Assembly (NCBI GenBank): GCA_946481495.1
Contig: CAMLNW010000093.1
Span: forward strand, 1-9,515
Source of the DNA: an uncultured Actinomycetes bacterium
Lineage (GTDB): Bacteria > Actinomycetota > Thermoleophilia > Solirubrobacterales > Thermoleophilaceae
DNA length: 9,515 bases
Direction of reading: 5' to 3'
Part shown: piece after piece, positions 1 to 7,889 of the stretch
Position numbering within the stretch: the stretch's first letter is position 1
How the letters are laid out: every line of letters starts with the position of its first letter
Position numbers and translations under genes: made by a program
Notes under the pieces: model-generated
Database searches by the model: none
Told to the model about the DNA's origin: nothing
What the model saw: only the letters and a program-made list of their open reading frames with translations

Positions 1-366
1 GTTGAGCGCAGGCTGCGCCGATTGCAGCCGCTCGCGAAGGCGCGCGACCGTCTCGCGGAGCCGCGGCTCCTCGACCGGCTTGACGAGCTGCTCCACCCCA
101 CGCTTCTGCGCGTCGAGCTCTGTTTTGCCCGCCGCCTGCTGCGCCTTCATCCGCTCGTCGGCAAGCTGCAGGAAGCGAGCGTTGTTCTGCTCCAGCGCCG
201 CCGTCGACAGCGCCGAGAACTGGTTCGACAGCTCGTCGCGCGCGGCGGTCACCGTCTCGACCTTCTCAGCCGCCACCCGCCGCTCATGCTCGACCCGCCC
301 GCGCATCACGAAGTACACGACCGCCGCACCAAGCGCCAGACCAATCAACAACCAGAGCTGTCCCAC
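1..366 (-). CDS. rmuC: RmuC-family DNA recombination protein, N-terminal part, cut by the left edge
   Basis: RmuC proteins are membrane-anchored, coiled-coil proteins with a C-terminal nuclease-like domain, linked to limiting DNA rearrangements at inverted repeats. Only the first 122 codons are here; the nuclease-like domain lies outside the window. I chose a GTG start at 366: it is preceded six bases upstream by GAAGGG (373-378), and the following residues form a single membrane helix (LWLLIGLALGAAVVYFVM). After it comes a highly charged coiled coil with the family-typical stretch FLQLADERMKAQQ, followed by ELDAQKRGVEQLVKP. Because it starts with GTG and has no right-hand stop in view, it is easy to miss in favour of plus-strand shadow frames. 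It is divergent from the aldo/keto reductase at 490, with about 120 bases between. The family call comes from pattern recognition and is quite sure. Confidence 0.88.
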   Translation of the reverse strand, partial: MGQLWLLIGLALGAAVVYFVMRGRVEHERRVAAEKVETVTAARDELSNQFSALSTAALEQNNARFLQLADERMKAQQAAGKTELDAQKRGVEQLVKPVEEPRLRETVARLRERLQSAQPALN

Positions 367-429
367 CGATTTCCCTTCGTCTCCATCCGAGTCACCCAGC
401 GTTGCGCGCCGACAGGACGGAACGAAAGG

Positions 430-456
430 ACGCGCCCGCACGTTGCGGGAAAGCGT
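430..456. repeat. Hairpin-forming inverted repeat in the rmuC / reductase divergent spacer
   Basis: The inner arms cccgca (435-440) and tgcggg (444-449) are perfect complements around the loop cgt, and the outer arms acgc (430-433) and gcgt (453-456) also pair across a small asymmetric bulge. It sits in the 123-base spacer between two divergent genes, so it could be an operator or an mRNA hairpin near the 5' end. No convincing -35/-10 pair was found in this spacer on either strand. In GC-rich DNA such repeats also occur by chance. Confidence 0.3.
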
Positions 457-489
457 TTGAGGCGCCCAATCCGAGGGCAAGCGCGATAG

Positions 490-1563
490 ATGGCGGGAGC
501 ATCGAAACGAGTGCGTCTCGGACGCAGTGAGCTGATGGTCTCGCCGATCGCGTTCGGCACCTGGCAGCTCGGTGGCGAGTGGGGCCAGTTCGACGAGCAG
601 AAGGCGATCGAGGCGATTCGGCATGCACGTGGGCTGGGGATCAACTTCTTCGACACGGCGCAGGCGTATGGCTTCGGAGCGTCCGAGCGGCTGCTGGCCA
701 GGGCGCTGGAGGAGGAGCTGCAGGACGCGCGCGAGGACGTGGTGATCGCGACCAAGGGCGGGCTGCGGCCGGTAGACGGCGGTGTCGAGCGCGACTCCTA
801 CCCGGAGTTCCTGCGTCACGGGGCGGAACAGAGCCTGGAGGCGCTCGGCGTGGAGTACATCGACCTCTACCAAGTCCACTGGCCCGATCCGGACACCCCG
901 TTCGCCGAGACCGGCGCCGTGCTCGCCGAGCTGGTCGACGAGGGGAAGATCCGCCACGTCGGGGTCTCGAACTACTCAACGGCGCAGATGGAGGAACTGT
1001 CACGGACGGTGCCGGTCGAGACGGCACAGCCGCCGTACCACCTGTTCGCGCGCGAGATCGAGGACGACGTGCTGGTGGGCGGGAACTGCGGCGTGTACGA
1101 GGGCACGATCGTACGATCTCGTGCCGTGCTCGCCGCCGGCGTCGTGCTGACGCGCGGCACGCCGGTGTACGATCTCGTGCTCGCGGCCCCGAACGCGCTC
1201 ACGCCGCTCGCGGAGCTGACCGGCGCGATCGACGCGGACACCGAGTTCGCCGAGGACGACTGGCGGTCGGGCAGCCCGCAGTTCAGCGAGGCCAACCTGA
1301 CGCGAAACGTCGCGGTCGTGCGTCAGCTGAAGGAGATCGCGGACGGGCTCGACTGCACGCTCAGCCAGCTCGCGATCGCCTGGACGCTCGTCCATCCCGC
1401 GGTCGACGTGGCGATCGTCGGCTCGCGTAACGCCAAGCACATCGAGGAGAGCCTCGGCGCGCTCGACGTCGAACTCTCCGGCGCCGACCTACAGCAGATC
1501 GAGACGGTCATGCAGGGAGCGGTGACCGCCGCCGGACCGTCGCCCGAGCTGAACAGCGACTGA
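490..1563 (+). CDS. Aldo/keto reductase with an embedded DapD-like segment (chimeric, probably not a working reductase)
   Basis: The outer parts are an NADPH-dependent aldo/keto reductase of the type found in many actinobacteria. The N-terminal half (residues 1-194) starts RRL-type (RLGRSELMVSPIAFGTW) and carries all four catalytic positions: Asp55 and Tyr60 in FFDTAQAYG, Lys89 in IATKGG, His130 in YQVHWPD. The C-terminal part (about 243-357) is also typical, with the DTEFAEDDWR stretch and the cofactor-binding IVGSRN (309-314). Between them, where the family has the barrel strand and loop that read roughly GVLVYGPLAHGLLTG, residues 196-230 instead read as DapD beta-helix (see the separate entry), about 27 residues longer than expected. 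Loss of that strand removes cofactor-contacting backbone, so a folded, active barrel is doubtful. The frame stays open throughout. The ATG at 490 fits the family start, but the only ribosome-binding candidate, GAGGG at 473-477, is distant. A second reductase follows 11 bases downstream, so the two are likely cotranscribed. Either a real fusion or an assembly artefact is possible. Confidence 0.85.
   Translation: MAGASKRVRLGRSELMVSPIAFGTWQLGGEWGQFDEQKAIEAIRHARGLGINFFDTAQAYGFGASERLLARALEEELQDAREDVVIATKGGLRPVDGGVERDSYPEFLRHGAEQSLEALGVEYIDLYQVHWPDPDTPFAETGAVLAELVDEGKIRHVGVSNYSTAQMEELSRTVPVETAQPPYHLFAREIEDDVLVGGNCGVYEGTIVRSRAVLAAGVVLTRGTPVYDLVLAAPNALTPLAELTGAIDADTEFAEDDWRSGSPQFSEANLTRNVAVVRQLKEIADGLDCTLSQLAIAWTLVHPAVDVAIVGSRNAKHIEESLGALDVELSGADLQQIETVMQGAVTAAGPSPELNSD
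1060..1215 (+). other. DapD (tetrahydrodipicolinate N-succinyltransferase) beta-helix fragment inside the reductase
   Basis: Residues 196-230 of the reductase (1075-1179) read VGGNCGVYEG, then TIVRSRAVLAAGVVL, then TRGTPVYDLV. This is the conserved hexapeptide-repeat stretch near the C-terminus of DapD, the lysine/diaminopimelate pathway acyltransferase. The left junction falls in IEDDVL (codons 1057-1074), a stretch that both families share (reductase: EIEDDVLPY; DapD: IEDDVLVGG), so microhomology could have guided the joining. The right junction is blurred: 1180-1215 (LAAPNALTPLAE) could belong to either parent, and the reductase clearly resumes at LTGAID. The fragment is far too short to form a DapD active site and lacks the rest of that protein. 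Parent sequences are recalled from family knowledge, not from a search. Confidence 0.75.
1111..1180 (+). repeat. 14-base direct repeat inside the DapD-like segment
   Basis: The sequence gtacgatctcgtgc occurs at 1111-1124 and again at 1167-1180, in different reading frames (VRSRA and VYDLV). Both translations fit DapD, so the repeat may be coincidental, but its placement inside the foreign segment and close to the right-hand junction makes it a possible slippage or assembly-confusion point. Confidence 0.6.
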
Positions 1564-1574
1564 GAGCTCGACCG

Positions 1575-2432
1575 ATGCCCGAGCTCACAGAGGACGGCGC
1601 CGGCACCCTGACACTGGGTGACCTGAGCGTCCGCCGGCTCGGCTTAGGGTCGATGCGGCTCACCGGCGAGGGCGTCTGGGGCGCGCCGGACGATCCAGAG
1701 GAGGCGAAGGCGGTCCTGCGCCGCGCGGTCGAGCTCGGAGTCAACCTGATCGACACCGCGGACTCATATGGCCCTTATGTCGCCGAGAACCTGATCCGCG
1801 AAGCGCTCCATCCCTACCCCGACGGCCTCGTAATCGCGACCAAGGCCGGGCTCGAGCGGACGGGCCCGGGCGAGTGGCCGCGCAACGGCGATCCGGCCCA
1901 CCTGCGCGCCGCCGTCCACGGCAGCCTCAAGCGGCTCGGGGTCGAGCAGATCGATCTACTGCAACTGCACGCCGTCGATCCGAAGATTCCGCTCGAGGAC
2001 TCGCTCGGGGCGCTGATCGAGCTGCGCGACGAGGGCAAGATCCGCCAGCTCGGCGTCTCCAACGTGAGCGTCGACGAGCTCGACCGCGCCCAGGCGATGA
2101 CCGATGTGGTCTCGGTCCAGAACCGCTTCAACCTCCGGGACCGCCGCGCCGAGGACGTACTCGACGCCTGCGCCAAACGTGGCCTCGCCTTCATCCCGTG
2201 GTTCCCGCTAGCCGCCGGTCCGCTCGCCCGCCCCGGCGGCCCGCTCGACCAGATCGCCGAGCGTCACGACGCCACCCCGAGCCAGATCGCCCTCGCCTGG
2301 CTGCTCGAGCGGTCCCCGGCGATGCTCCCGATCCCCGGCACCTCCTCTATCGACCACCTCGAAGAGAACGTCAGCGCCGCCCAGATCGCCCTCACCGACG
2401 GCGACATGGCCGAGCTGAACGCCGCGGCCTGA
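1575..2432 (+). CDS. Aldo/keto reductase, intact (PdxI/YdbC-like)
   Basis: An NAD(P)H-dependent cytoplasmic oxidoreductase with a TIM-barrel fold that reduces aldehydes or ketones; the substrate cannot be told from sequence. Its overall shape (285 residues, SMRLTGEGVWG near the start) recalls E. coli YdbC/PdxI pyridoxal reductase, so that is one candidate activity. The catalytic tetrad is complete: Asp60 and Tyr65 in LIDTADSYG, Lys90 in IATKAG, His132 in LLQLHAVDP. The cofactor-binding IPGTSS is at 253-258 and the middle strand missing in its neighbour is present here as AFIPWFPLAAGPLA. It starts 11 bases after the stop of the chimeric reductase, implying one transcript; the Shine-Dalgarno is weak (GAGAG just after the upstream stop). 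It ends only four bases from the stop of the convergent vapC gene, and I see no terminator hairpin there. Confidence 0.93.
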   Translation: MPELTEDGAGTLTLGDLSVRRLGLGSMRLTGEGVWGAPDDPEEAKAVLRRAVELGVNLIDTADSYGPYVAENLIREALHPYPDGLVIATKAGLERTGPGEWPRNGDPAHLRAAVHGSLKRLGVEQIDLLQLHAVDPKIPLEDSLGALIELRDEGKIRQLGVSNVSVDELDRAQAMTDVVSVQNRFNLRDRRAEDVLDACAKRGLAFIPWFPLAAGPLARPGGPLDQIAERHDATPSQIALAWLLERSPAMLPIPGTSSIDHLEENVSAAQIALTDGDMAELNAAA

Positions 2433-2436
2433 AGAC

Positions 2437-2823
2437 CTAGACGCGCACGACGTCCACGGTGTCGAACTCGGTGAAGTCGTCGTCCTGGGTCCAGACCTCG
2501 GCATCGTGGACGAGGGCTGTCGCGGCGATCCACGTGTCTTGGACTCGCGGCTTCCTTCCGCCCTTCAGCGCCGCTGAGGCTAGGCGCGCGTAGGCAGACG
2601 CGACGCGCTGGTCGGCCGGGATTCCCGCGGCGCGCTCCCTCACCGATAGGAGGGTCTGCATGCGCGTCGTACGGGAGTCATCGTCCTTCGCCATCAGCAC
2701 CCCGGTCTCGAGCTCGGCCAGAGTCACGACCGAGACGGCGACCTCATCGGGGAGCGAACGCGCCAATGGACGCCCTTGTTCCTCGGCGACGAACACCGAG
2801 GTATCGAGCAGAGCCCGGCTCAT
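2437..2823 (-). CDS. vapC: VapC-type PIN-domain toxin (predicted endoribonuclease)
   Basis: PIN-domain toxins of type II toxin-antitoxin systems are Mg2+-dependent RNases that cut tRNA or rRNA when free of antitoxin. The protein is 128 residues, normal for the family. The acidic metal-binding set is visible: Asp7 in LLDTSVFV, Glu38 in TLAELETG, Asp96 in VQDTWIAATA, and the acidic cluster 114-116 in TQDDDF. Its ATG (2823-2821) overlaps the TGA of the antitoxin gene by four bases (ATGA), the usual translational coupling of such pairs. It is convergent with the reductase at 1575-2432. All catalytic residues are present, so it is likely active. The target RNA cannot be predicted. Confidence 0.92.
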   Translation of the reverse strand: MSRALLDTSVFVAEEQGRPLARSLPDEVAVSVVTLAELETGVLMAKDDDSRTTRMQTLLSVRERAAGIPADQRVASAYARLASAALKGGRKPRVQDTWIAATALVHDAEVWTQDDDFTEFDTVDVVRV

Positions 2824-3062
2824 TGGTCTTCTATGACCTGATCGCGCAACGGGCGGAGATCGTCGAGCAAAGCAGGATCCGCAGGCGTCGAGGCGATGAT
2901 TTGCTCCATCGTCGTACCTGCCACCCAGATTGGCCGGTCGTCGATCGGACGCAACTCAGCCACCGGCTTGCGGTTGACCGTGATCTGGACCGGCTCGCCA
3001 CGCTCTGCGCGTCGCAATACGTCGCGCGTGTGGTTCCGAAGGTCTCGTGCCGATACTTCCAT
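2820..3062 (-). CDS. vapB: Phd/YefM-family antitoxin of the VapBC pair
   Basis: The cognate antitoxin binds and blocks the PIN toxin and, as a dimer, represses its own operon. Residues 1-38 show the Phd/YefM N-terminal DNA-binding fold: VSARDLRNHTRDVLRRAERG, then PVQITVNRKPVAEL. The C-terminal half, acidic and hydrophobic, ending LRPLRDQVIEDQ, is the probable toxin-neutralising arm. At 80 residues it has the usual length. The ATG at 3062 lies six bases after a TACATT box, so the message is probably leaderless; there is no Shine-Dalgarno. It follows the baeRF gene on the same strand with a 35-base spacer that holds the promoter and an operator-like repeat. The vap name is used for the pair type; by sequence the antitoxin is Phd-like. 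Confidence 0.9.
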   Translation of the reverse strand: MEVSARDLRNHTRDVLRRAERGEPVQITVNRKPVAELRPIDDRPIWVAGTTMEQIIASTPADPALLDDLRPLRDQVIEDQ

Positions 3063-3086
3063 GCACAGAATGTAGCACCCCTGTGC
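3063..3086 (-). promoter_or_regulatory. vapBC promoter -10 box with operator-like inverted repeat
   Basis: On the minus strand the -10 box TACATT (3074-3069) is followed by CTGTGC and then the vapB ATG, so transcription should begin at or next to the start codon. The arms gcacag (3063-3068) and ctgtgc (3081-3086) form a perfect inverted repeat with a 12-base spacer that encloses the -10 box. This is where an autorepressing antitoxin would bind. No good -35 box is present at the expected distance. The autoregulation is inferred from the family. Confidence 0.55.
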
Positions 3087-3097
3087 GCAGGAGCCCG

Positions 3098-4159
3098 CTA
3101 GTAGCGCAGCAGGGCGGCGATGCCGCCGTGGGCCTGGATGCGCGGCTCGTTGGAGAAGCGGACGGTCTCGGCGTTCTGGGCGAGGGCGAGCTCGACGATG
3201 CGCTCCCCGGGCTGGTGCTCACGCAGCCAGGCCGCATCGACCAGCAGGGTCGCGACGCGCTGCTCTTCGAGGCAGCCGACGACGTCGTCGAGCCCTGCAG
3301 TCGCGTGGCCGTCTGGAGCGAGCCCCTCGTCGACGCGGTCGAGCAGCCGGTCGCGACAGCGCTGGTCGTGCTCGCGCATCAGCGTAGCGGCAGCGCGTGT
3401 GACCTCAGCCGCGCCGACGTGCTCGACGTCGACCGACAACCGGCCCCAAAGCCGTTCGCGGGTCTCGTTGTCGAGCAGCTCGACGAACTCGCTGTAGCAC
3501 TGCTCGGTCCCACCGACGAGCAGGTGCTCGAAGCCGCCTTCGCGGCACAACACGCCGAGCCGCTTCGCGACGCGCGCGAGATGCTTGTGGGCCTGGTCGT
3601 CGATGTGCCGCTCATAGCGCGACTGCGACAGGCCACCCTGCTCGTGACGACCGGGGACGTCGTCGTCGATCCGCTCCTCCTCGACCAGCCGTAACGGTCC
3701 GCCACGCAGCAGGCGCCCGTCGCGGCGGGTGACGAGCGCGACGCACCACGAGCCGTTCGCGTGCCCGACGAGCGGAGCGACATACGGCGAGCCGTCGACG
3801 CAGACCCGGTTGGCGACCGAGTGCGGCAAGTGGAGCGCCTCGAACAAGTCGGCGCCCGCCGCGGCAAAGATCGCCAGGCCATGTGTGGAGCCGAAGTCCG
3901 CCTCCTTGGCGTAGTCGCGGATCCGGACGACGTCGTCGCGCAGCCGCAGGCGGGTGTCGTGCGAGAAGCCACGCGCCTCGTCCTCGACCGCGCGCGAGGC
4001 CTCGTCGGCGGCCGACGTCAGCGCGCTCGACCGCGCCGGGCCGGTCGCGAACTCGCTCGGGTCGAGATCGACGTACACGCTGAGCACGCATCCCTCCTGC
4101 ACTCTCAGCTGAGCCAGGCGGCGCAACTGCTCGCGGCCCGGCTGGACGACGGTACCCAC
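3098..4159 (-). CDS. baeRF-family (bacterial eRF1/Vms1-like) protein, predicted peptidyl-tRNA hydrolase or ribosome-rescue factor
   Basis: Bacterial homologues of archaeo-eukaryotic release factors are thought to act on stalled ribosomes or release peptidyl-tRNA. The 353 residues show the three-part layout: an N-terminal domain (about 1-150, with [13 protein letters not shown] at 25-37), a middle domain containing the catalytic-loop equivalent [11 protein letters not shown] (175-185) followed by the helix [16 protein letters not shown], and a C-terminal domain ending in the eRF1/Pelota-like GGIAALLRY (345-353). The canonical GGQ glutamine is replaced (GGL), with a glutamine two positions later (Q179), as in Vms1-type variants. 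I chose the GTG at 4159: GGGAAGG lies eight bases upstream and the next residues fit. It is divergent from typA, a ribosome-binding GTPase, with 80 bases between. The family number within baeRF is uncertain, as is the true substrate. Confidence 0.8.
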   Translation of the reverse strand: MGTVVQPGREQLRRLAQLRVQEGCVLSVYVDLDPSEFATGPARSSALTSAADEASRAVEDEARGFSHDTRLRLRDDVVRIRDYAKEADFGSTHGLAIFAAAGADLFEALHLPHSVANRVCVDGSPYVAPLVGHANGSWCVALVTRRDGRLLRGGPLRLVEEERIDDDVPGRHEQGGLSQSRYERHIDDQAHKHLARVAKRLGVLCREGGFEHLLVGGTEQCYSEFVELLDNETRERLWGRLSVDVEHVGAAEVTRAAATLMREHDQRCRDRLLDRVDEGLAPDGHATAGLDDVVGCLEEQRVATLLVDAAWLREHQPGERIVELALAQNAETVRFSNEPRIQAHGGIAALLRY

Positions 4160-4167
4160 ACTCGCAG

Positions 4168-4174
4168 CCTTCCC
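4168..4174 (-). promoter_or_regulatory. Ribosome binding site deciding the GTG start of the baeRF gene
   Basis: On the minus strand GGGAAGG ends eight bases before the GTG at 4159. It supports this GTG over any internal start. It is one of the few clear Shine-Dalgarno sequences in the window, where other genes appear leaderless. Confidence 0.55.
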
Positions 4175-4225
4175 AGGCAGCCGAGGATCAAACGCCGACT
4201 GGCAGATGGTCCCGGCGTGCGCTGG

Positions 4226-4231
4226 TACATT
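4226..4231 (+). promoter_or_regulatory. typA -10 box, predicted leaderless transcript
   Basis: TACATT is followed by eight bases (gccggccc) and then the typA ATG at 4240, so the transcript should start at about the A of the start codon. There is no Shine-Dalgarno upstream of the ATG. The box is identical to the one before vapB. No clear -35 element is seen 16 to 18 bases upstream. Confidence 0.5.
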
Positions 4232-4239
4232 GCCGGCCC

Positions 4240-6058
<1,819 letters not shown>

Positions 6059-6072
<14 letters not shown>

Positions 6073-6535
6073 AGGCCAAGCATCCGGCCTCAAGCCGCCG
6101 CAGCTCGAGCTCGTCGCGCTGACGCTCGGCGCGTGCGAGCAGCGCGTCGAAGTCGAACCCCGACAGGCGTGGGTCGGACAGGTCGCGCAGCATTCGCCAC
6201 AGGCAGGCCTTGCCCTCGACGCCAAGCCTCAGCCCCTCGAGCTCGACAACCCGACTCAACGGCGAGTAGCTGAGCCAACTCCCGTTCAGCTTCAGCCGGC
6301 CGGCTTTCTCGCCGGCCCAGGCGCCAATGACCTTGAGCCGGTCGCGACCCGCGCCGGCCGCCTCCATGACCTCCTCGAGCGTGGCACGGTCCTCCTCGAT
6401 CTCGACCGCCAAGCCGGCCAGGAAGTCGCCGAGCTCGGTCCCCTCGTTCGACCCCCGCGCGCGGCGCGCGAGCTCGACGCCCACGGTCGAGCCAGCCAGG
6501 TGATCGTTCAGGTAGATCGCGAGTAGGTCGGCCAC
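6059..6535 (-). CDS. Conserved helical protein of unknown function
   Basis: A 158-residue soluble protein without signal peptide or membrane segment. I recognise its general pattern from actinobacterial hypothetical proteins but no function. It is predicted almost entirely helical: helix 1 around [21 protein letters not shown] (6-26), helix 2 [30 protein letters not shown] (33-61), helix 3 [17 protein letters not shown] (65-81), helix 4 [26 protein letters not shown] (96-116), and a charged C-terminal helix rich in Arg and Glu. The several buried-looking Glu and His residues (His12, Glu21, Glu46, Glu100, Glu108) give a ferritin-like four-helix bundle as a possible fold, unproven. The GTG at 6535 is the start that gives the whole family-like N-terminus. 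It is divergent from cfa (82-base spacer) and converges on typA with a 14-base overlap. Confidence 0.75.
6066..6097. terminator. Imperfect hairpin between typA and the convergent gene
   Basis: The arms cggct (6066-6070) plus aggcc (6073-6077) pair with ggcct (6086-6090) plus agccg (6093-6097), broken by a two-base internal mismatch (ga against ca), with an eight-base loop. It covers the typA stop codon and the last codons of the opposite gene. There is no T-run on either side, so it is a possible bidirectional terminator rather than a classical one. Confidence 0.4.
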
Positions 6536-6578
6536 AGCCAGCCGGTACCCCCGATTGGAGGGGATTACTCCCCCGGCC

Positions 6579-6608
6579 TTGAGATTTCCGGGCCAGTCGG
6601 GCTAGGCT
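6579..6608 (+). promoter_or_regulatory. cfa promoter, predicted leaderless
   Basis: A -35 TTGAGA (6579-6584), an 18-base spacer and a -10 TAGGCT (6603-6608) lie directly before cfa, whose ATG follows after eight bases (ttttcgac). This is the best housekeeping-type promoter in the window. It places the transcript start at about the ATG, and there is no Shine-Dalgarno. A short gggg / cccc repeat (6560-6574 area) lies just upstream of the -35. Confidence 0.6.
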
Positions 6609-6616
6609 TTTTCGAC

Positions 6617-7843
6617 ATGCCGCTGACCACGACAGGTCCGCTGCGGAGGGAGATCGAGCAGGCGCTGCCCGAGCGCCCGTTTACGGTCGATCTTTGGGAC
6701 GGGTCGACGATCCCGAGCACCGACGGCAACGGCGACGGCGACGGCGACGGCCCACACTTCACCGTCAACTCGCCGCGTGCGCTCGCCCACCTCGTTCGCG
6801 CGCCGGGCCAACTCGGTCTGGGACGCGCATATGTGAGTGGCGACCTCGATGTCGACGACCTGATGGCAGTGATGGGCATCGTCGACCGCTGGCAGCCACC
6901 GGCGATCGACGGACGGACGCGGGCGAAGCTGATGGTTGCCGCCGCACGGGCGATCGGAATCACCCGCCCGCCGCGAGCGCCGAAGTCCGAGCTGCGCCCG
7001 CACGGCAAGCTGCACAGCCGCGAGCGCGACGAGCGCGCGGTGCGCCACCACTACGACGTCGGTAACGAGTTCTTCGCGCTCTTCCTCGACGACTCGATGA
7101 CCTACAGCTGCGCGATCTTCTCGCGCGGGGCGCAGACGCTCGAGGAGGCCCAGGACTACAAGCGCGAGCTGGTCTGCACGAAGCTCGCGCTGTCGGAGGG
7201 CGACACGCTGCTCGACGTCGGCTGCGGCTGGGGGGCGTTTGCGATCCACGCCGCCTCACGGCACGGCGCGCGCGTCGTCGGGATAACGCTCTCGCCAGAG
7301 CAGGCCAAGGAGGCGCGCAACCGCGTCGAGGCCGCCGGTCTCTCCGATCGCATCGAGATCCGGGTGATGGACTACCGCGACATCGGCGGCGAGCAGTTCG
7401 ACGCGATCGCCAGCATCGGGATGGTCGAGCACGTCGGCGAGAACAAGATCGACCTCTACGCTCGCCAGCTCGCCGGTCTGCTGAAGCCGGGCGGGCGGCT
7501 GCTCAACCACGGCATCGCGCGGCTGCGCCACACCGACCCCGACCCGGGCTCGTTCAACGAGCGCTACGTCTTCCCCGACGGCGAGACACTCCAGCTCTCA
7601 CGCGTCCAGCTTGCGCTCGAGCGCGCCGGCTTCGAGACTCACCACGTCGAGGGCTTCCGCGCCGACTACGCCGAGACGCTGCGCCACTGGTACGAGAACC
7701 TTGATCGCGACCTCGTCACAGCCGAGCGCCTCGCCGGCCCCGAGCGCCTCCGCGTCTGGCGCCTCTATCTGCGCGCCGCCCGCAACGCCTTCCTCAACCA
7801 CTCGATCTCCGTCTACCAGGTCCGCGCGACCCTTCCAACCTGA
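6617..7843 (+). CDS. cfa: Cyclopropane-fatty-acyl-phospholipid synthase family methyltransferase
   Basis: This SAM-dependent enzyme adds a methylene bridge (or methyl) to double bonds of phospholipid acyl chains at the inner membrane face, changing membrane fluidity. The 408 residues include an N-terminal SCP2-like lipid-binding region (about 20-115) and the methyltransferase domain. Motifs: YDVGNEFF (146-153), MTYSCAIF (161-168, with Cys165), SAM-binding LLDVGCGWG (198-206), ITLSPEQ (223-229), MVEHVG (269-274, with Glu271), RYVFPDGE (317-324) and YAETLRHWYENL (351-362). These match the catalytic Cys, Glu, His and Tyr positions known in the E. coli enzyme. Residues 36-45 form a low-complexity DGNGDGDGDG linker. 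The length is normal. The ATG is eight bases after the -10 box. It converges on the lysR gene. Mycolic-acid-type methyltransferases are related, but the start and length fit the general Cfa group. Confidence 0.94.
   Translation: MPLTTTGPLRREIEQALPERPFTVDLWDGSTIPSTDGNGDGDGDGPHFTVNSPRALAHLVRAPGQLGLGRAYVSGDLDVDDLMAVMGIVDRWQPPAIDGRTRAKLMVAAARAIGITRPPRAPKSELRPHGKLHSRERDERAVRHHYDVGNEFFALFLDDSMTYSCAIFSRGAQTLEEAQDYKRELVCTKLALSEGDTLLDVGCGWGAFAIHAASRHGARVVGITLSPEQAKEARNRVEAAGLSDRIEIRVMDYRDIGGEQFDAIASIGMVEHVGENKIDLYARQLAGLLKPGGRLLNHGIARLRHTDPDPGSFNERYVFPDGETLQLSRVQLALERAGFETHHVEGFRADYAETLRHWYENLDRDLVTAERLAGPERLRVWRLYLRAARNAFLNHSISVYQVRATLPT
6722..6751 (+). repeat. Hexanucleotide repeat encoding Asp-Gly units in cfa
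   Basis: Five units of gacggc, the second altered to aacggc, encode Asp/Asn-Gly pairs at residues 36-45. Being in frame and made of whole codons, changes in copy number would lengthen or shorten a flexible, acidic loop in the N-terminal region without breaking the gene. Acidic Gly-Asp runs can also bind Ca2+, but nothing else supports that here. Confidence 0.85.
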
Positions 7844-7861
7844 CCAACGGACAGAACGGAA

Positions 7862-7889
7862 GATTCGCGGACCCCTAGGTCAGCGAATC
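7862..7889. terminator. Strong hairpin between convergent cfa and lysR (bidirectional terminator)
   Basis: The arms gattcgc (7862-7868) and gcgaatc (7883-7889) are perfect complements; after one mismatch (g/a) the inner arms gacc (7870-7873) and ggtc (7878-7881) pair around the loop ccta. This gives eleven pairs with a four-base loop. It lies 18 bases after the cfa stop and contains the lysR stop codon and last codons. No T-run follows. The symmetry and position fit a shared terminator. Confidence 0.65.

Noticed and set aside
443..471. Possible promoter TTGCGG with a downstream box for the first reductase
   Set aside because: The sequence 17 bases downstream (ccaatc) does not resemble a -10 element, and the TTGCGG is part of the hairpin arms.
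2..489. Two overlapping plus-strand frames at the left edge
   Set aside because: Both are antisense to the rmuC N-terminus, which has a membrane helix, a coiled coil and a ribosome binding site on the minus strand.
2433..2436. Possible terminator between the second reductase and vapC
   Set aside because: The stops are four bases apart and no paired arms were found around them.
3047..3694. 215-codon plus-strand frame
   Set aside because: Antisense shadow of the baeRF gene; the opposite strand carries recognisable motifs and a ribosome binding site.
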